Shown here: piece by piece, positions 1 to 8,385 of the stretch
Layout: every line of letters begins with the position of its first letter
Position numbering within the stretch: the first letter of the stretch is position 1
Assembly: GCA_016235265.1 (NCBI GenBank)
Contig: JACRLI010000011.1
Span: forward strand, 1 to 64,000
DNA length: 64,000 nt
Source of the DNA: Candidatus Eisenbacteria bacterium
GTDB lineage: Bacteria; Eisenbacteria; RBG-16-71-46; JACRLI01
Direction: 5' to 3'
The notes under the pieces: model-generated
Databases searched by the model: none
The model's input: only the letters and a program-made list of their open reading frames with translations
Told to the model about the DNA's origin: nothing
Translations under genes and position numbers: made by a program

Positions 1-136
1 CTTCCCGCCGCAGACAATCGGCCGCTCCGGAGGTAGAATCAGCCGTGTAGCGCCTCGCCGGCACCGCGAAAGAAACCAGCCAGCCGCGAAATCGGCAGGG
101 GGCCCTCATCTTCTCGGCGCTCGCGAATAAAGCAGG
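1..136. other. left-edge non-coding stretch
   Basis: No gene is supported here. The stretch lies beyond the 3' end of the minus-strand DMT transporter. No convincing hairpin or promoter is visible, and open frames crossing it are GC-driven. Confidence 0.5.
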
Positions 137-1060
137 CTAGGGCTCCGCCATCCCGCTGCCCGGGGCCGCCGCGCGCCCCCCCGACCACTGCACCATCCCC
201 ACCCCCGCCAGCACCAGCGCCCCGCCCACGAAGAAATGCGGTGCGAACCGCTCGTGGAACAGCAGCCACGCCAGCACCGTGGTCAGCACCGGCTGGAAGT
301 TGGAGAACACCGCCACGCGGCTGGCCTCGGTGCGCGAGAGGCACCACACCCACAGGTAGTACGAGAGCACCGAGGTGACCAGGCCCAGGAACAGCACCGC
401 GCCCCAGGCGGCCGCGGGGTAGGCCGCGGGCCGGAAGTCCCCGAATACCCACGGGGCGGCGGGCAGGGTCATGAGCGCGCCCAGCACCAGCGACACCGCG
501 GTCACCGTGATGGGCGGGTGCTCGCGCATCCGCGCCTGGCTCTCCACGCTGTACAGCGCCCACGCCACCACCGCCACCAGCATCAGCAGGTCGCCCGCCA
601 GGTGGCGCCGGTCGAGCGCCAGGCCGCGATCCAGCAGCACCAGCAGCACGCCTGCCAGCGCCGCCAGCAGCCCGCCCAGGCGCAGCCACGTGAACCGATC
701 CTCGCCACGCAGCACGCCGGCCAGCAGCACCAGCAGCGGCGTGGTGGCGAAGAACAGCGCGGCGTGCGCCGGCGAGCTGCGCTGCATCCCCCACAGGAAC
801 ATGCCCTGGTTCAGCGGCACCGCCAGCAGCCCCAGCCAGGCCAGTCCCCGCCAGTCTCGGGCGCTGAACTGCCCGGGGCGTCCGCCGGTGCCCAGCCACA
901 GCAGCGACAGCGCCACCGCGGCGATGTAGAAGCGCAGCAGCGCCACCGCCGGGACGGGCATCGCGCCCACCGCGTACTTGGCCACGATGTAGGTGAACGG
1001 GGAGATGAACAGGTGCGCCAGGATTGCGGGATAGAGCGCGGGGTGACCGGCGCGCACCAT
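137..1060 (-). CDS. DMT-superfamily EamA-type transporter
   Basis: Predicted inner-membrane exporter of small metabolites; substrate unknown. The 307-residue product has about ten hydrophobic segments in two homologous halves, the EamA duplication. It starts MVRAGHPALYPAILAHLF, and helices carry the family's helix-breaking Gly/Pro and short Arg-rich loops. The end of the second half (FSNFQPVLTTVLAWLLFHER) matches the usual 'P-v-x-a-x-l-a-w-l-x-l-x-E' segment of EamA repeats. I chose the ATG at 1060 because the frame further upstream is Arg/Gly-rich noise, while transmembrane sequence starts right after it. The length is normal for the family. It stands alone, 65 nt downstream of the MOSC gene on the same strand. 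Confidence 0.88.
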   Translation of the reverse strand: MVRAGHPALYPAILAHLFISPFTYIVAKYAVGAMPVPAVALLRFYIAAVALSLLWLGTGGRPGQFSARDWRGLAWLGLLAVPLNQGMFLWGMQRSSPAHAALFFATTPLLVLLAGVLRGEDRFTWLRLGGLLAALAGVLLVLLDRGLALDRRHLAGDLLMLVAVVAWALYSVESQARMREHPPITVTAVSLVLGALMTLPAAPWVFGDFRPAAYPAAAWGAVLFLGLVTSVLSYYLWVWCLSRTEASRVAVFSNFQPVLTTVLAWLLFHERFAPHFFVGGALVLAGVGMVQWSGGRAAAPGSGMAEP

Positions 1061-1125
1061 GGGCCCCTCGCCGCGCGCGGAGTTGCTGCCGGTCCGCGAG
1101 CGGCGGGCCGGCCGGCTTCGAGAAA

Positions 1126-1614
1126 TCAGCCCACCACCTCCAGCGCGTCCCCGACGCGGATGGCGCCCCCCTCGAGCACCTGGGCGCGCAATCCCCCGCG
1201 ATGCACCAGCCCCTTGTGGGCGCGCGCATCCGTCAGAGCGGCCAGGTGCGAGCACGGTTCGCACAGCCGGATCCCGCGCAGGCGCGCGGCGCCGACCCGG
1301 AACTCCCGGCCAACCAGGTGATTGAGCGGCACGCCGCGGGTCTCGATGTTGCGACGACTGGCGCCCGGGGCGAGCCGGTAGCCGTACTCCCGCTCCAGCG
1401 CGTCCAGGGCCTCCGTCTCCACGAGCGTCACCTCGCGAGCCGGCTCCATCTTCCGGGAGTACGTGCCGACTCCGGCGTGGTAGCGGTCGCCCTCCAGCCC
1501 CCTGCCCGGCACGGCGGTGACCTCCCGGCGGGGTTCCATCGGCGCGGAGCCTTCGGCGGCCACGTGGATCGAGACCACCTCACCCGCCCACGGCTTCACG
1601 CCGGCCCCGCTCAC
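1126..1614 (-). CDS. MOSC-domain protein
   Basis: A single-domain MOSC protein (molybdenum-cofactor sulfurase C-terminal fold) of 162 residues. MOSC proteins bind or transfer sulfur or Moco; the partner here is unknown. The family pattern is visible: a first strand near GEVVSIHVAAEGSAPM, the GLEGDRYHAG turn, the ETEALDALE helix, RRNIETRGVPLNHLVGREF, and the conserved cysteine region LCEPCSHL. The start is a GTG at 1614 that overlaps the stop of the upstream CDGSH gene (GTGA), implying translational coupling; the upstream extension in frame does not look like MOSC sequence. The pairing with an Fe-S CDGSH protein hints at a sulfur/metal chore, but this is inference. Confidence 0.85.
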   Translation of the reverse strand: MSGAGVKPWAGEVVSIHVAAEGSAPMEPRREVTAVPGRGLEGDRYHAGVGTYSRKMEPAREVTLVETEALDALEREYGYRLAPGASRRNIETRGVPLNHLVGREFRVGAARLRGIRLCEPCSHLAALTDARAHKGLVHRGGLRAQVLEGGAIRVGDALEVVG

Positions 1615-1844
1615 TTTGGCGCCCCCGGCGCGGGCAGCTCCCGCGCCACCACCACCGAGGCGAAGCCGCACGTCTTGTGCGTCCCGTCGCAGAACGGCTT
1701 GTCCGACGACTGGCCGCAGCGGCACAGACTCACGCGGGTGCGTCCCGCCAGGCCGAAGACACTGCCCTGCGGGTCCACGATCTCGAAGTCCCCTTCCACT
1801 CGAAGGGATCCGTTGGGATTCACGGTGATGCGGGTTGCTGCCAT
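1611..1844 (-). CDS. CDGSH-type iron-sulfur protein
   Basis: A 77-residue protein carrying one CDGSH [2Fe-2S] motif near its C-terminal half: C41-x-C43, then P50-F-C52-D-G-T-H56, the three-Cys one-His ligand set of mitoNEET-like proteins. The N-terminal part (MAATRITVNPNGSLRVEGDF) forms the small beta region often described as 'divergent 4Fe-4S mono-cluster' or DUF1271-like in bacterial homologues. Function is probably electron transfer or redox sensing in the cytoplasm. A GGGAGGGAC stretch upstream of ATG 1844 serves as ribosome binding site. Its stop overlaps the GTG of the MOSC gene. Confidence 0.88.
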   Translation of the reverse strand: MAATRITVNPNGSLRVEGDFEIVDPQGSVFGLAGRTRVSLCRCGQSSDKPFCDGTHKTCGFASVVVARELPAPGAPK

Positions 1845-1912
1845 GGCGAGGTCCCTCCCCTGCTGGCGGTTTCCGGCCGGGAGTAGACTAGCACAGCGGG
1901 GAGGCTGGGGGC

Positions 1913-2371
1913 TCAGCGGCGTTTCAGCAGGGTGACTCGAAGAGCGTGCCCCTCGCACGCCATGCGCACCTGCGCGACCGGCTCGCCCGCCGCGGTGCGG
2001 CGACGGTCGTCCAGCAGCCGCTCCACCCTCGGGTGCGAGGTCTCGCAGGGGCGCGGCAGGCGGGGCAGCAGCGAGGCGCTCAGGATGTTGGAGACTTCCG
2101 CGACCATGTCGTACAGCTCTTCCTCGGGAAGTTCGTCCTGCGAGGCTCCGGTCATCCGGGCCATCGCCTGGCGCGCCAGGCCGGGGGTCACGTCCAGGAT
2201 CAGGACCCCCTCCCACTCGCCGGTAAAGTGCACCATGGCCGTCAGGGCCCCCTCGACGTCCGCGTCGGCGGCAGCCGGGCGGGTCTCGAGGCCGGCGAGC
2301 GACCTCCACACCGCTCCGGTCAGGGCCTGGAGGGCGTCCTCTGAAACCACTGCAAGTTGGGGGCGTTCCAT
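1913..2371 (-). CDS. CheX/CheC-like phosphatase-fold protein
   Basis: 152 residues resembling the CheC/CheX/FliY phosphatase fold, which dephosphorylates CheY-P in chemotaxis. The centre contains the family signature D-x3-E-x2-N (DMVAEVSN, roughly residues 87-94), preceded by GVLILDVTPGLARQAMARM, a strand-helix pattern also typical of CheX. Only one copy of the motif is seen, as in CheX. No chemotaxis genes lie nearby, and many stand-alone CheX-like proteins in this kind of genome act with unlinked response regulators. It faces away from the ornithine aminotransferase gene, with a 194-bp divergent spacer between them. Confidence 0.7.
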   Translation of the reverse strand: MERPQLAVVSEDALQALTGAVWRSLAGLETRPAAADADVEGALTAMVHFTGEWEGVLILDVTPGLARQAMARMTGASQDELPEEELYDMVAEVSNILSASLLPRLPRPCETSHPRVERLLDDRRRTAAGEPVAQVRMACEGHALRVTLLKRR

Positions 2372-2565
2372 GCCCTGAGTTATCGGGCGCGTCGCGGGGC
2401 TGCTTTAGCCCGGGCGGGGGTGCCGCACCCCCCCTCCTGTCTGGTATATTCAGGCGCGGGAACAATATCGGGAAGCCCCCGGGCAGCGCCTGCGCGACCC
2501 TTCCGCGGGCGCTCCCCGGGGCCCCGCCCGGCGGCAGGCCTCACCCTACGAAAGGACGGTCCCTC

Positions 2566-3804
2566 ATGACTCCCGCGGACGCCCCGCTCGGCGCCACCGA
2601 CACCCCGACCCGCACCAGCCAGCACAACGCGCTGATTGACCGCTACAGCGCCCGGAACTACGCGCCGCTGCCCGTGGTCGTCTCGAAGGGAAGCGGCTGC
2701 TGGGTGGAGGACGTGGACGGCCACAAGTACCTGGACATGCTGAGCGCCTATTCGGCCCTGAACTTCGGCCACTCGCACCCCGAGATCGTGGAGGCCTTCG
2801 TGGCCCAGTCCCGGGTGCTCACGCTCACCTCCCGCGCGTTCCAGAACGACCAGTTCGGGCCCTTCTGCCAGGAGGTCACCGAGCTGTGCGGCCAGGACCT
2901 GGTGCTGCCGATGAACAGCGGCGCCGAGGCCGTGGAGACGGCCCTGAAGACCGCGCGCAAGTGGGGCGAGAAGGTGAAGGGCGTGGCGAAGGACCGCGGC
3001 GAGATCCTGTGCTGCGAGGGCAACTTCCACGGTCGCACCATCAGCATCATCAGCTTCTCGGACGACCCGCAGTTCCGGGAGGGCTTCGGCCCCTTCACCC
3101 CGGGCTTCAAGCTGGTGCCCTACGGCGACGCCGAGGCGCTGGAGCGCGCCATCACACCCCAGACCGTGGCATTCCTGGTGGAGCCCATCCAGGGTGAGGG
3201 CGGAATCGTGGTGCCGCCGGCCGGCTACCTCAAGCGGGCCCGCGAGATCTGCGCGAAGCACCGGGTGCTGTTCATCGCCGACGAGATCCAGACCGGGCTG
3301 GGCCGCACCGGCCGCCTGTTCGCCTGCGACCACGAGGGCGTGAAGCCGGACGTCCTGATCCTGGGCAAGGCGCTGGGTGGCGGCATGATGCCGGTCTCGG
3401 CGGTGCTGGCGTCGAAGGAGATCCTGGGCGTGTTCCAGCCCGGGGACCACGGCAGCACCTTCGGCGGCAACCCGCTGGCCTGCGCGGTGGCCCGGGTGGC
3501 GCTGCGTGTGCTGGTGCGTGACAAGCTGGCCGAGCGCTCCGCGGAAGTCGGCGGCAGCTTCCTGGCGAAGCTCCAGGCGCTCAAGCTGCCCAAGGTGCGC
3601 GCGGCGCGCGGCAAGGGCCTGCTGATCGGCATCGAGCTGGTGCCCGGGGCCGGTCCGGCCAAGGGCTACTGCAAGAAGCTCAAGGACGAAGGCGTGCTGT
3701 GCAAGGACACCGTGGAGAGCGTGATGCGCATCGCGCCGCCGCTGGTGATCGAGGAGAAGGACCTGGACTGGGCGCTGGAGCGCATCGTGCGCGTGCTGGC
3801 CTGA
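2566..3804 (+). CDS. rocD: ornithine--oxo-acid aminotransferase
   Basis: Class-III PLP aminotransferase of 412 residues that moves the delta-amino group of ornithine to 2-oxoglutarate, giving glutamate semialdehyde/P5C. The N-terminus (YSARNYAPLPVVVSKGSG, DVDGHKYLDMLSAYSALNFGH) is the ornithine-aminotransferase version of the fold. The PLP lysine is K268 in LILGKALGGGMMPVSA, preceded by the ADEIQTGLGRTG motif. An AAAGGACGG stretch lies just upstream of the ATG. It is followed after 13 nt by ornithine carbamoyltransferase, so the pair handles ornithine from both ends. Separate from the biosynthetic arginine operon at 30-40 kb; likely catabolic. Confidence 0.92.
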   Translation: MTPADAPLGATDTPTRTSQHNALIDRYSARNYAPLPVVVSKGSGCWVEDVDGHKYLDMLSAYSALNFGHSHPEIVEAFVAQSRVLTLTSRAFQNDQFGPFCQEVTELCGQDLVLPMNSGAEAVETALKTARKWGEKVKGVAKDRGEILCCEGNFHGRTISIISFSDDPQFREGFGPFTPGFKLVPYGDAEALERAITPQTVAFLVEPIQGEGGIVVPPAGYLKRAREICAKHRVLFIADEIQTGLGRTGRLFACDHEGVKPDVLILGKALGGGMMPVSAVLASKEILGVFQPGDHGSTFGGNPLACAVARVALRVLVRDKLAERSAEVGGSFLAKLQALKLPKVRAARGKGLLIGIELVPGAGPAKGYCKKLKDEGVLCKDTVESVMRIAPPLVIEEKDLDWALERIVRVLA

Positions 3805-3817
3805 AACTCGGAGGTGG

Positions 3818-4759
3818 ATGATGGGGGTGGATGTGAAAGGCCGCAGTTATCTTTCAGTCAGGGACTTCTCCGCCGCGGAGACCCTCGAGGTCCTGCGCCT
3901 GGCCGCGCAGCTCAAGGCGGAGCGTGCGCGGGGCAAGCCGCACCTCCGGCTGGCGGGCCGGACGCTGGGGATGATCTTCCAGAAGCCCTCGCTGCGCACC
4001 CGGGTGTCCTTCGAGGCGGGAATGACGCAACTCGGAGGGCACGCGATCTACCTGGGCCCCGCCGACATCAAGCTGGGGGAACGCGAGACGGTCGAGGACA
4101 TCGCCCTCACCCTCTCCCGGATGTGCGACCTGATCATGGCCCGGGTGTTCGGCCACGACATCGTGGCCGGCCTGGCGAAGCACTCCACGGTGCCGGTGAT
4201 CAATGCCCTCTCCGACCGAGAGCACCCCTGCCAGATCCTCGCCGACCTGCAGACCATCCAGGAGCGCAAGGGCCGCATCGAGGGCCTGAAGGCGGTGTTC
4301 GTGGGCGACGGCAACAACGTGGCCCAGTCGTTCCTCTACGGCGGGGCGCTGCTGGGGATGCACACCACGGTGGCCTGCCCGGAGGGCTACGACCCGCTGC
4401 CCGAGATCGTGAAGGACGCGGCCGCCATGGGCGCCGGCACCGGCGCCTCGATCGCTGTTTCCCACGACCTGAAGTCGGCCTGCCGCGGCGCCGATGTCAT
4501 CTACACCGACGTGTGGGCCAGCATGGGCCAGGAGGCCGAGGCCTCGAAGCGCCAGCACGACTTCACCGGCTGGCAGGTGAACACGGAGCTGCTGCGCGCC
4601 GCCGATCCCGGCTGCGTGCTGCTGCACTGCCTGCCCGCGCACTACGGCGAGGAGATCGAGTACGCCGCCTCCCGCACTCCCAACTCCGCGATCTTCGACG
4701 AGGCCGAGAACCGAATGCACGCGCAAAAGGCGCTGATGGTGATGCTGGCCGGGGCATGA
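3818..4759 (+). CDS. argF: ornithine carbamoyltransferase
   Basis: 313-residue carbamoyltransferase joining ornithine and carbamoyl phosphate (or phosphorolysing citrulline in the catabolic direction). The carbamoyl-phosphate loop S58-L-R-T-R62 follows FQKP; H136-P-C-Q139 and the ornithine-side signature DVWASMGQE plus H270-C-L-P-A are present. The SMG-type loop and HCLPA mark true OTCase, in contrast to the acetylornithine-type enzyme at 33526. A GGAGGTGG site lies before the ATG at 3818. It sits between rocD and a P-loop protein with short gaps (13 and 39 nt), suggesting one transcript for ornithine/citrulline interconversion. The direction cannot be read from sequence; the rocD neighbour favours catabolism. 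Confidence 0.92.
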   Translation: MMGVDVKGRSYLSVRDFSAAETLEVLRLAAQLKAERARGKPHLRLAGRTLGMIFQKPSLRTRVSFEAGMTQLGGHAIYLGPADIKLGERETVEDIALTLSRMCDLIMARVFGHDIVAGLAKHSTVPVINALSDREHPCQILADLQTIQERKGRIEGLKAVFVGDGNNVAQSFLYGGALLGMHTTVACPEGYDPLPEIVKDAAAMGAGTGASIAVSHDLKSACRGADVIYTDVWASMGQEAEASKRQHDFTGWQVNTELLRAADPGCVLLHCLPAHYGEEIEYAASRTPNSAIFDEAENRMHAQKALMVMLAGA

Positions 4760-4798
4760 GCCGGCCGGTGCTGCACTGGCGTGGCTGAAAGGAGCTTT

Positions 4799-6172
4799 AT
4801 GAACAACGGGCGCAAGCGGGTCCTGATCCTGGGGGCCGCGGGAATGGACTACCACGTCTTCAACACTCACTTCCGCGGGGACGAGTCCTCCGAAGTGGTG
4901 GGCTTCACCATGGCGGCGGAGCAGAACCTGGGCACCGTCGGCTCCATGCGCACCTACCCGCCCGTCCTCGCGGGGCCGCTGTATCCGAAGGGCATTCCCA
5001 CCCACCTGGAGAACGATCTTTCCGACCTGATCCCGAAGCTGGGGGTGGACGAGGTGGTGTTCGCCTACTCCGACACCTCGTACGGCTACCTGATGAGCCT
5101 GGCGGCCAAGGCCCTGGCCGCAGGCGCCAGCTACCGCATCGTGGCGCCGCGCTTCGTGCAGCTGCCCGCCACCAAGCCGGTGTTCGCGGTGTGCGCGGTG
5201 CGCACCGGGTGCGGCAAGTCGCAGACCTCGCGCCGCGTCTACGAGATCCTCAAGAACCGCGGCCTGCGCGTGGTGGCCATCCGCGAGCCGATGCCCTACG
5301 GCGACCTGGCCCAGCAGGTGTGGCAGCGCTTCGCCAGCTACGAGGACCTGGACCGGGCGAAGGTCACCATCGAGGAGCGCGAGGAGTACGAGCCCTACAT
5401 CGAAAACGGCATGGTGATCTACGCGGGCTGCGACTACGCGGAGATCCTCAAGCACGCCGAGGCCGAGGCCGACGTGATCGTCTGGGACGGCGGCAACAAC
5501 GAGATCGCCTTCTACCAGACCGACTGCCTGATCGTGCTCACCGACCCGCTGCGCCCCGGCCACGAGACCTCCTACCACCCCGGCGAGGTGAACCTCCGGA
5601 TGGCCGACGTGGTGGTGATCAACAAGGAGGACTCGGCCCGCGCGGAGGACATCGCTTCCGTGCGCGCGGCGGTGAAGCGGGCGAATCCCCGGGCCGTCAT
5701 CGTGGACGCCGATTCGCCGCTCACGGTGGACGACCCCGCGGCGGTCAAGGGCAAGCGCGTCCTGGTCATCGAGGACGGTCCCACCGTCACGCACGGCGGC
5801 ATGGGCTACGGCGCGGGCTACGTGGCTGCCAAGCGGCACGGCGCCGCATCCCTGGTGGACCCGCGGCCCTTCTGCCGCGGCGCGCTGAAGCTCGAGATGG
5901 AACGCAATCCCCAGCTGGTGGACGTGCTCCCGGCCATGGGCTACAGCGCCGAGCAGCTCAAGGAGCTGGAGGACGCGATCAACGCGGCCGACTGCGACCT
6001 GGTGCTGAGCGGCACGCCCATTGACCTGGCGCGCATCATTCACCCCAACAAGCCCATCGTTCGGGTCCGCTACCGGCTGCAGGAGAAGGGCCGGCCCAAC
6101 CTGGAGGAGATTCTCGGTGCCGTGCTGGCCCGGAAGGGAGTGGCGTCTGCCCAGGCCGGCGGGAGGAAGTAG
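4799..6172 (+). CDS. cyclic 2,3-diphosphoglycerate synthetase-like P-loop protein
   Basis: 457-residue cytoplasmic protein of the family annotated as cyclic 2,3-diphosphoglycerate synthetase, known from methanogens but with bacterial members of unknown role. It starts with a Rossmann-like region (KRVLILGAAGMDYHVFN), then a P-loop around residues 134-141 (VRTGCGKSQTS), followed by VVAIREPMPYGDL, a nucleotide-binding DGGNNEIAFY segment and VINKEDSA, resembling a G-protein NKxD variant. I start at ATG 4799 because AAAGGAG lies 4 nt upstream; a GTG at 4781 in frame has no such site. Co-location with rocD and OTCase suggests a role in carbamoyl-phosphate or ornithine metabolism rather than osmolyte synthesis, but that is inference. 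Confidence 0.8.
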   Translation: MNNGRKRVLILGAAGMDYHVFNTHFRGDESSEVVGFTMAAEQNLGTVGSMRTYPPVLAGPLYPKGIPTHLENDLSDLIPKLGVDEVVFAYSDTSYGYLMSLAAKALAAGASYRIVAPRFVQLPATKPVFAVCAVRTGCGKSQTSRRVYEILKNRGLRVVAIREPMPYGDLAQQVWQRFASYEDLDRAKVTIEEREEYEPYIENGMVIYAGCDYAEILKHAEAEADVIVWDGGNNEIAFYQTDCLIVLTDPLRPGHETSYHPGEVNLRMADVVVINKEDSARAEDIASVRAAVKRANPRAVIVDADSPLTVDDPAAVKGKRVLVIEDGPTVTHGGMGYGAGYVAAKRHGAASLVDPRPFCRGALKLEMERNPQLVDVLPAMGYSAEQLKELEDAINAADCDLVLSGTPIDLARIIHPNKPIVRVRYRLQEKGRPNLEEILGAVLARKGVASAQAGGRK

Positions 6173-6184
6173 GGAGGCGAGGGT

Positions 6185-6643
6185 ATGAAGGTCCATGAAC
6201 TGCTGACGCAACAGTCCGGGTCCATCCTGGCGGAGGCCCGGGAGCTGGTGCGACGCTCCAACCTGGAACACTACGAGGCCGCCGGTGACGAGGCGGTGCG
6301 ACGCAGGCTCCAGGCTCTGTTCGAACTCACGGCGCGCTGTGTCGCGGACCGCAACCTGGCCCCGATGCTGGAGCACGCCGACCAGGTGGCGAAGGAGCGC
6401 TTCAACGCGGGATTCGATCTCTCCGAGGTGCAGACCGCCTTCAACGTTCTCGAGGAGGTCATCTGGAAGCGCATCATCCCGGCGGTCCCGCCCGGGGAGC
6501 TGGCGGAGTCGCTGGGGCTGGTGGGAACCGTGCTCGGGGCGGGCAAGGACCGCCTCGCCGGAGCCTACGTGGCGCTGGCCACCCGCACGCGCACGCCATC
6601 CCTGGATCTCAACAAGCTGTTCGAGGGCCGCACCGAAGGTTGA
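6185..6643 (+). CDS. small RsbRD-N-like sensor-domain protein
   Basis: 152-residue, largely helical protein without membrane segments or signal peptide. The pattern MKVHELLTQQSGSILAEARE, RRLQALFELTARCVADRN and RFNAGFDLSEVQTAFNVLEE resembles the N-terminal domain of RsbRD-type stressosome proteins and related helical sensor domains; no STAS or kinase domain follows, so it would be a free-standing domain. It is 12 nt behind the P-loop gene with GGAGGCGAGGGT as ribosome site and is the last gene of the rocD unit, just before a strong hairpin. Family assignment is by eye and moderate; role unknown. Confidence 0.6.
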   Translation: MKVHELLTQQSGSILAEARELVRRSNLEHYEAAGDEAVRRRLQALFELTARCVADRNLAPMLEHADQVAKERFNAGFDLSEVQTAFNVLEEVIWKRIIPAVPPGELAESLGLVGTVLGAGKDRLAGAYVALATRTRTPSLDLNKLFEGRTEG

Positions 6644-6665
6644 GCCATCCCGAGGTGGACGAGCA

Positions 6666-6697
6666 GAGGGCCCCGGCGTCTCGGCGCCGGGGCCCTC
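6666..6697 (+). terminator. strong intrinsic hairpin between convergent genes
   Basis: A perfect 13-bp GC-rich stem (6666-6678 with 6685-6697) around a 6-nt loop lies 23 nt after the stop of the RsbRD-like gene and 38 nt before the 3' end of the convergent flavoprotein gene. The run after it is GAATTTG rather than a clean U tract. It probably ends transcription from both sides. Confidence 0.75.
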
Positions 6698-6734
6698 GAA
6701 TTTGCTGAGAAATCTGTCGCGATTGCCGCGGGGA

Positions 6735-8219
6735 TCACGTCTCGGCCACGGGCTCCGCGGGCTCCGCGTCCTGCGACGCCACTGCGAGATTCGGCAGCAG
6801 CGCCGCCTCCCCCAGCAGGTCCGCCACGACCTCGCGGGCGGTATAGCTCAACTTCCCGTCCCGGTAGAAGCGGCCCATGGCCCGCACGTCATCCCCGATG
6901 GTCACGATGGCGGGCTCGCGCCGGCCACCCTCGCGGTATTGACCCAGTCCGATTCCGGCCAGCAGGCCGTTGCACAGGCAGCAGCGGCCCTGGGTGTCCT
7001 CCAGCTTGCCACCGCGCTTGACGAAGGTCGCCACCGGCTCGGCCGGGCAGCGGAAGCCCAGCTTGCCGTCCTCCCTGCGATACGGCGTGCGCAGCAGGCC
7101 GATGTCGCAGACCCGCTCGCGGCCCTGGTAGGTGGAGGGCTCGGACATGGTCCCGCCCAGGGAAGCCACCTTGAAGGGATAGCCCGTGGGCGAGGCGGTG
7201 GCGCTGGTGACCACGTCGGTGGTCCCCGCGAGCACCTGGAGGGCCAGCTTGTGCTTGATCGCCGGGTCCAGACCGGACTCCTCGCACAGCGCGAACACGG
7301 TGCCCACCTGCACCCCCTGCGCGCCGGCAGCCCGGGCCTCGATCACCCGGTCCCGGTGGGCGTAGGAGCCGGCGAGCCAGAACGGGAGACCGATGCCGCC
7401 CACCACGTCGAGATCCACCACGTCGCGCGGGCCGTACTGGGGCTCCCCGCGCTGGTTCAGCACCGGGGCGCCTCGCGGCGGCGCATTGTGCCCGCCCGCG
7501 GTGGGGCCTTCGATCACGAAGCCGTCCACCCCGCCCGTACGCTTGCCCAGGGAGAGCGCCAGGGTGGTCGAAGCCACGATGGCCAGGAAGCGCGGGCGGT
7601 TGAGCGCGGGCAGCACCGACTGCATCACCTTCACCGGATCGAAGTGCAGCCGGAAGTCGTCGCCGGCCTGGGCCCCTTCCACGTACAGCTTCAGGGAGAC
7701 CGGCAGTTGCCGGGTCAGCCGGTCCAGCACGCCCGGGATCTCGCGGGGAATGCCAGCGCCCATCAGGACGAAATCCACGCCCGCCAGCATGGCCCCGTAG
7801 AGGGCCGCCGGGTTCGGGAGCTGGAGCTTCTCGAGCAGATTGATGCCCACCAGGCCCGCGTGGCCCCGCTTGGCGAGGAACACCTCGCAGAAGTTGGCCA
7901 CCACGCTCAGCTCGAAGACCTCGGTCTGGGGCTCGGCGCGGTACATCACGGGGGCTCGGTACGGGGTTCCGGGAGGACGGCCACCGGGGCAGAAATACTT
8001 GGCCAGGATGCGTTCTACGATGCCGGGCACGGGGAAGTGCGCCAGGGCAGCCTGGAGGTGTCCCCCGGGGTCTCCCTGCTGGAGACGCCGGGAGAAAACG
8101 TGGTCGATCGCGCTGCCCGAAACCACGCCCAACTGGCCCGTGCAAGCCACTGCGTTTGCCAGCCGCCAGCCGGATACGCCTATACCCATGCCGCCCTGGA
8201 TCAGGATCGGTAGCTTCAT
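6735..8219 (-). CDS. nitronate monooxygenase / FabK / PfaD-family flavoprotein
   Basis: 494-residue FMN TIM-barrel protein of the 2-nitropropane dioxygenase superfamily, which includes nitronate monooxygenases, FabK enoyl reductases and PfaD. It opens with the family start ILIQGGMGIGVSGWRLANAV and has GPTAGGHNAPPRG, DVVGGIGLPFWLAGSYA and GAQGVQVGTVFALCEESG (FMN-phosphate region). The length is above the 310-360 residues of simple nitronate monooxygenases and nearer PfaD-type proteins; an extra C-terminal part contains a cysteine motif (GRCCLCNGLLAGIGLGQ). The ATG at 8219 starts directly at the barrel. No polyketide or fatty-acid cluster is near, so the substrate is open. Confidence 0.82.
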   Translation of the reverse strand: MKLPILIQGGMGIGVSGWRLANAVACTGQLGVVSGSAIDHVFSRRLQQGDPGGHLQAALAHFPVPGIVERILAKYFCPGGRPPGTPYRAPVMYRAEPQTEVFELSVVANFCEVFLAKRGHAGLVGINLLEKLQLPNPAALYGAMLAGVDFVLMGAGIPREIPGVLDRLTRQLPVSLKLYVEGAQAGDDFRLHFDPVKVMQSVLPALNRPRFLAIVASTTLALSLGKRTGGVDGFVIEGPTAGGHNAPPRGAPVLNQRGEPQYGPRDVVDLDVVGGIGLPFWLAGSYAHRDRVIEARAAGAQGVQVGTVFALCEESGLDPAIKHKLALQVLAGTTDVVTSATASPTGYPFKVASLGGTMSEPSTYQGRERVCDIGLLRTPYRREDGKLGFRCPAEPVATFVKRGGKLEDTQGRCCLCNGLLAGIGLGQYREGGRREPAIVTIGDDVRAMGRFYRDGKLSYTAREVVADLLGEAALLPNLAVASQDAEPAEPVAET

Positions 8220-8385
8220 GCGTGGGTTCGAGCTCCTGGGTGTAACAAAACGCGGCAACGAAGCCGAAAAACTCCATGGCTTCGCCACCGCCACGAACGG
8301 GGTCCTACCTTCGGGGCATCATACCATCCCCGGCCGAGGGAAGCGACAAAGATACTTGCCCCCCTCCCGGGGCCATACGGCGGGC

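Noticed and set aside
2372..2565. Riboswitch or leader upstream of rocD
   Set aside because: Short GC hairpins (for example around GGGGGTGCCGCACCCC) are visible, but no known riboswitch core or attenuator layout.
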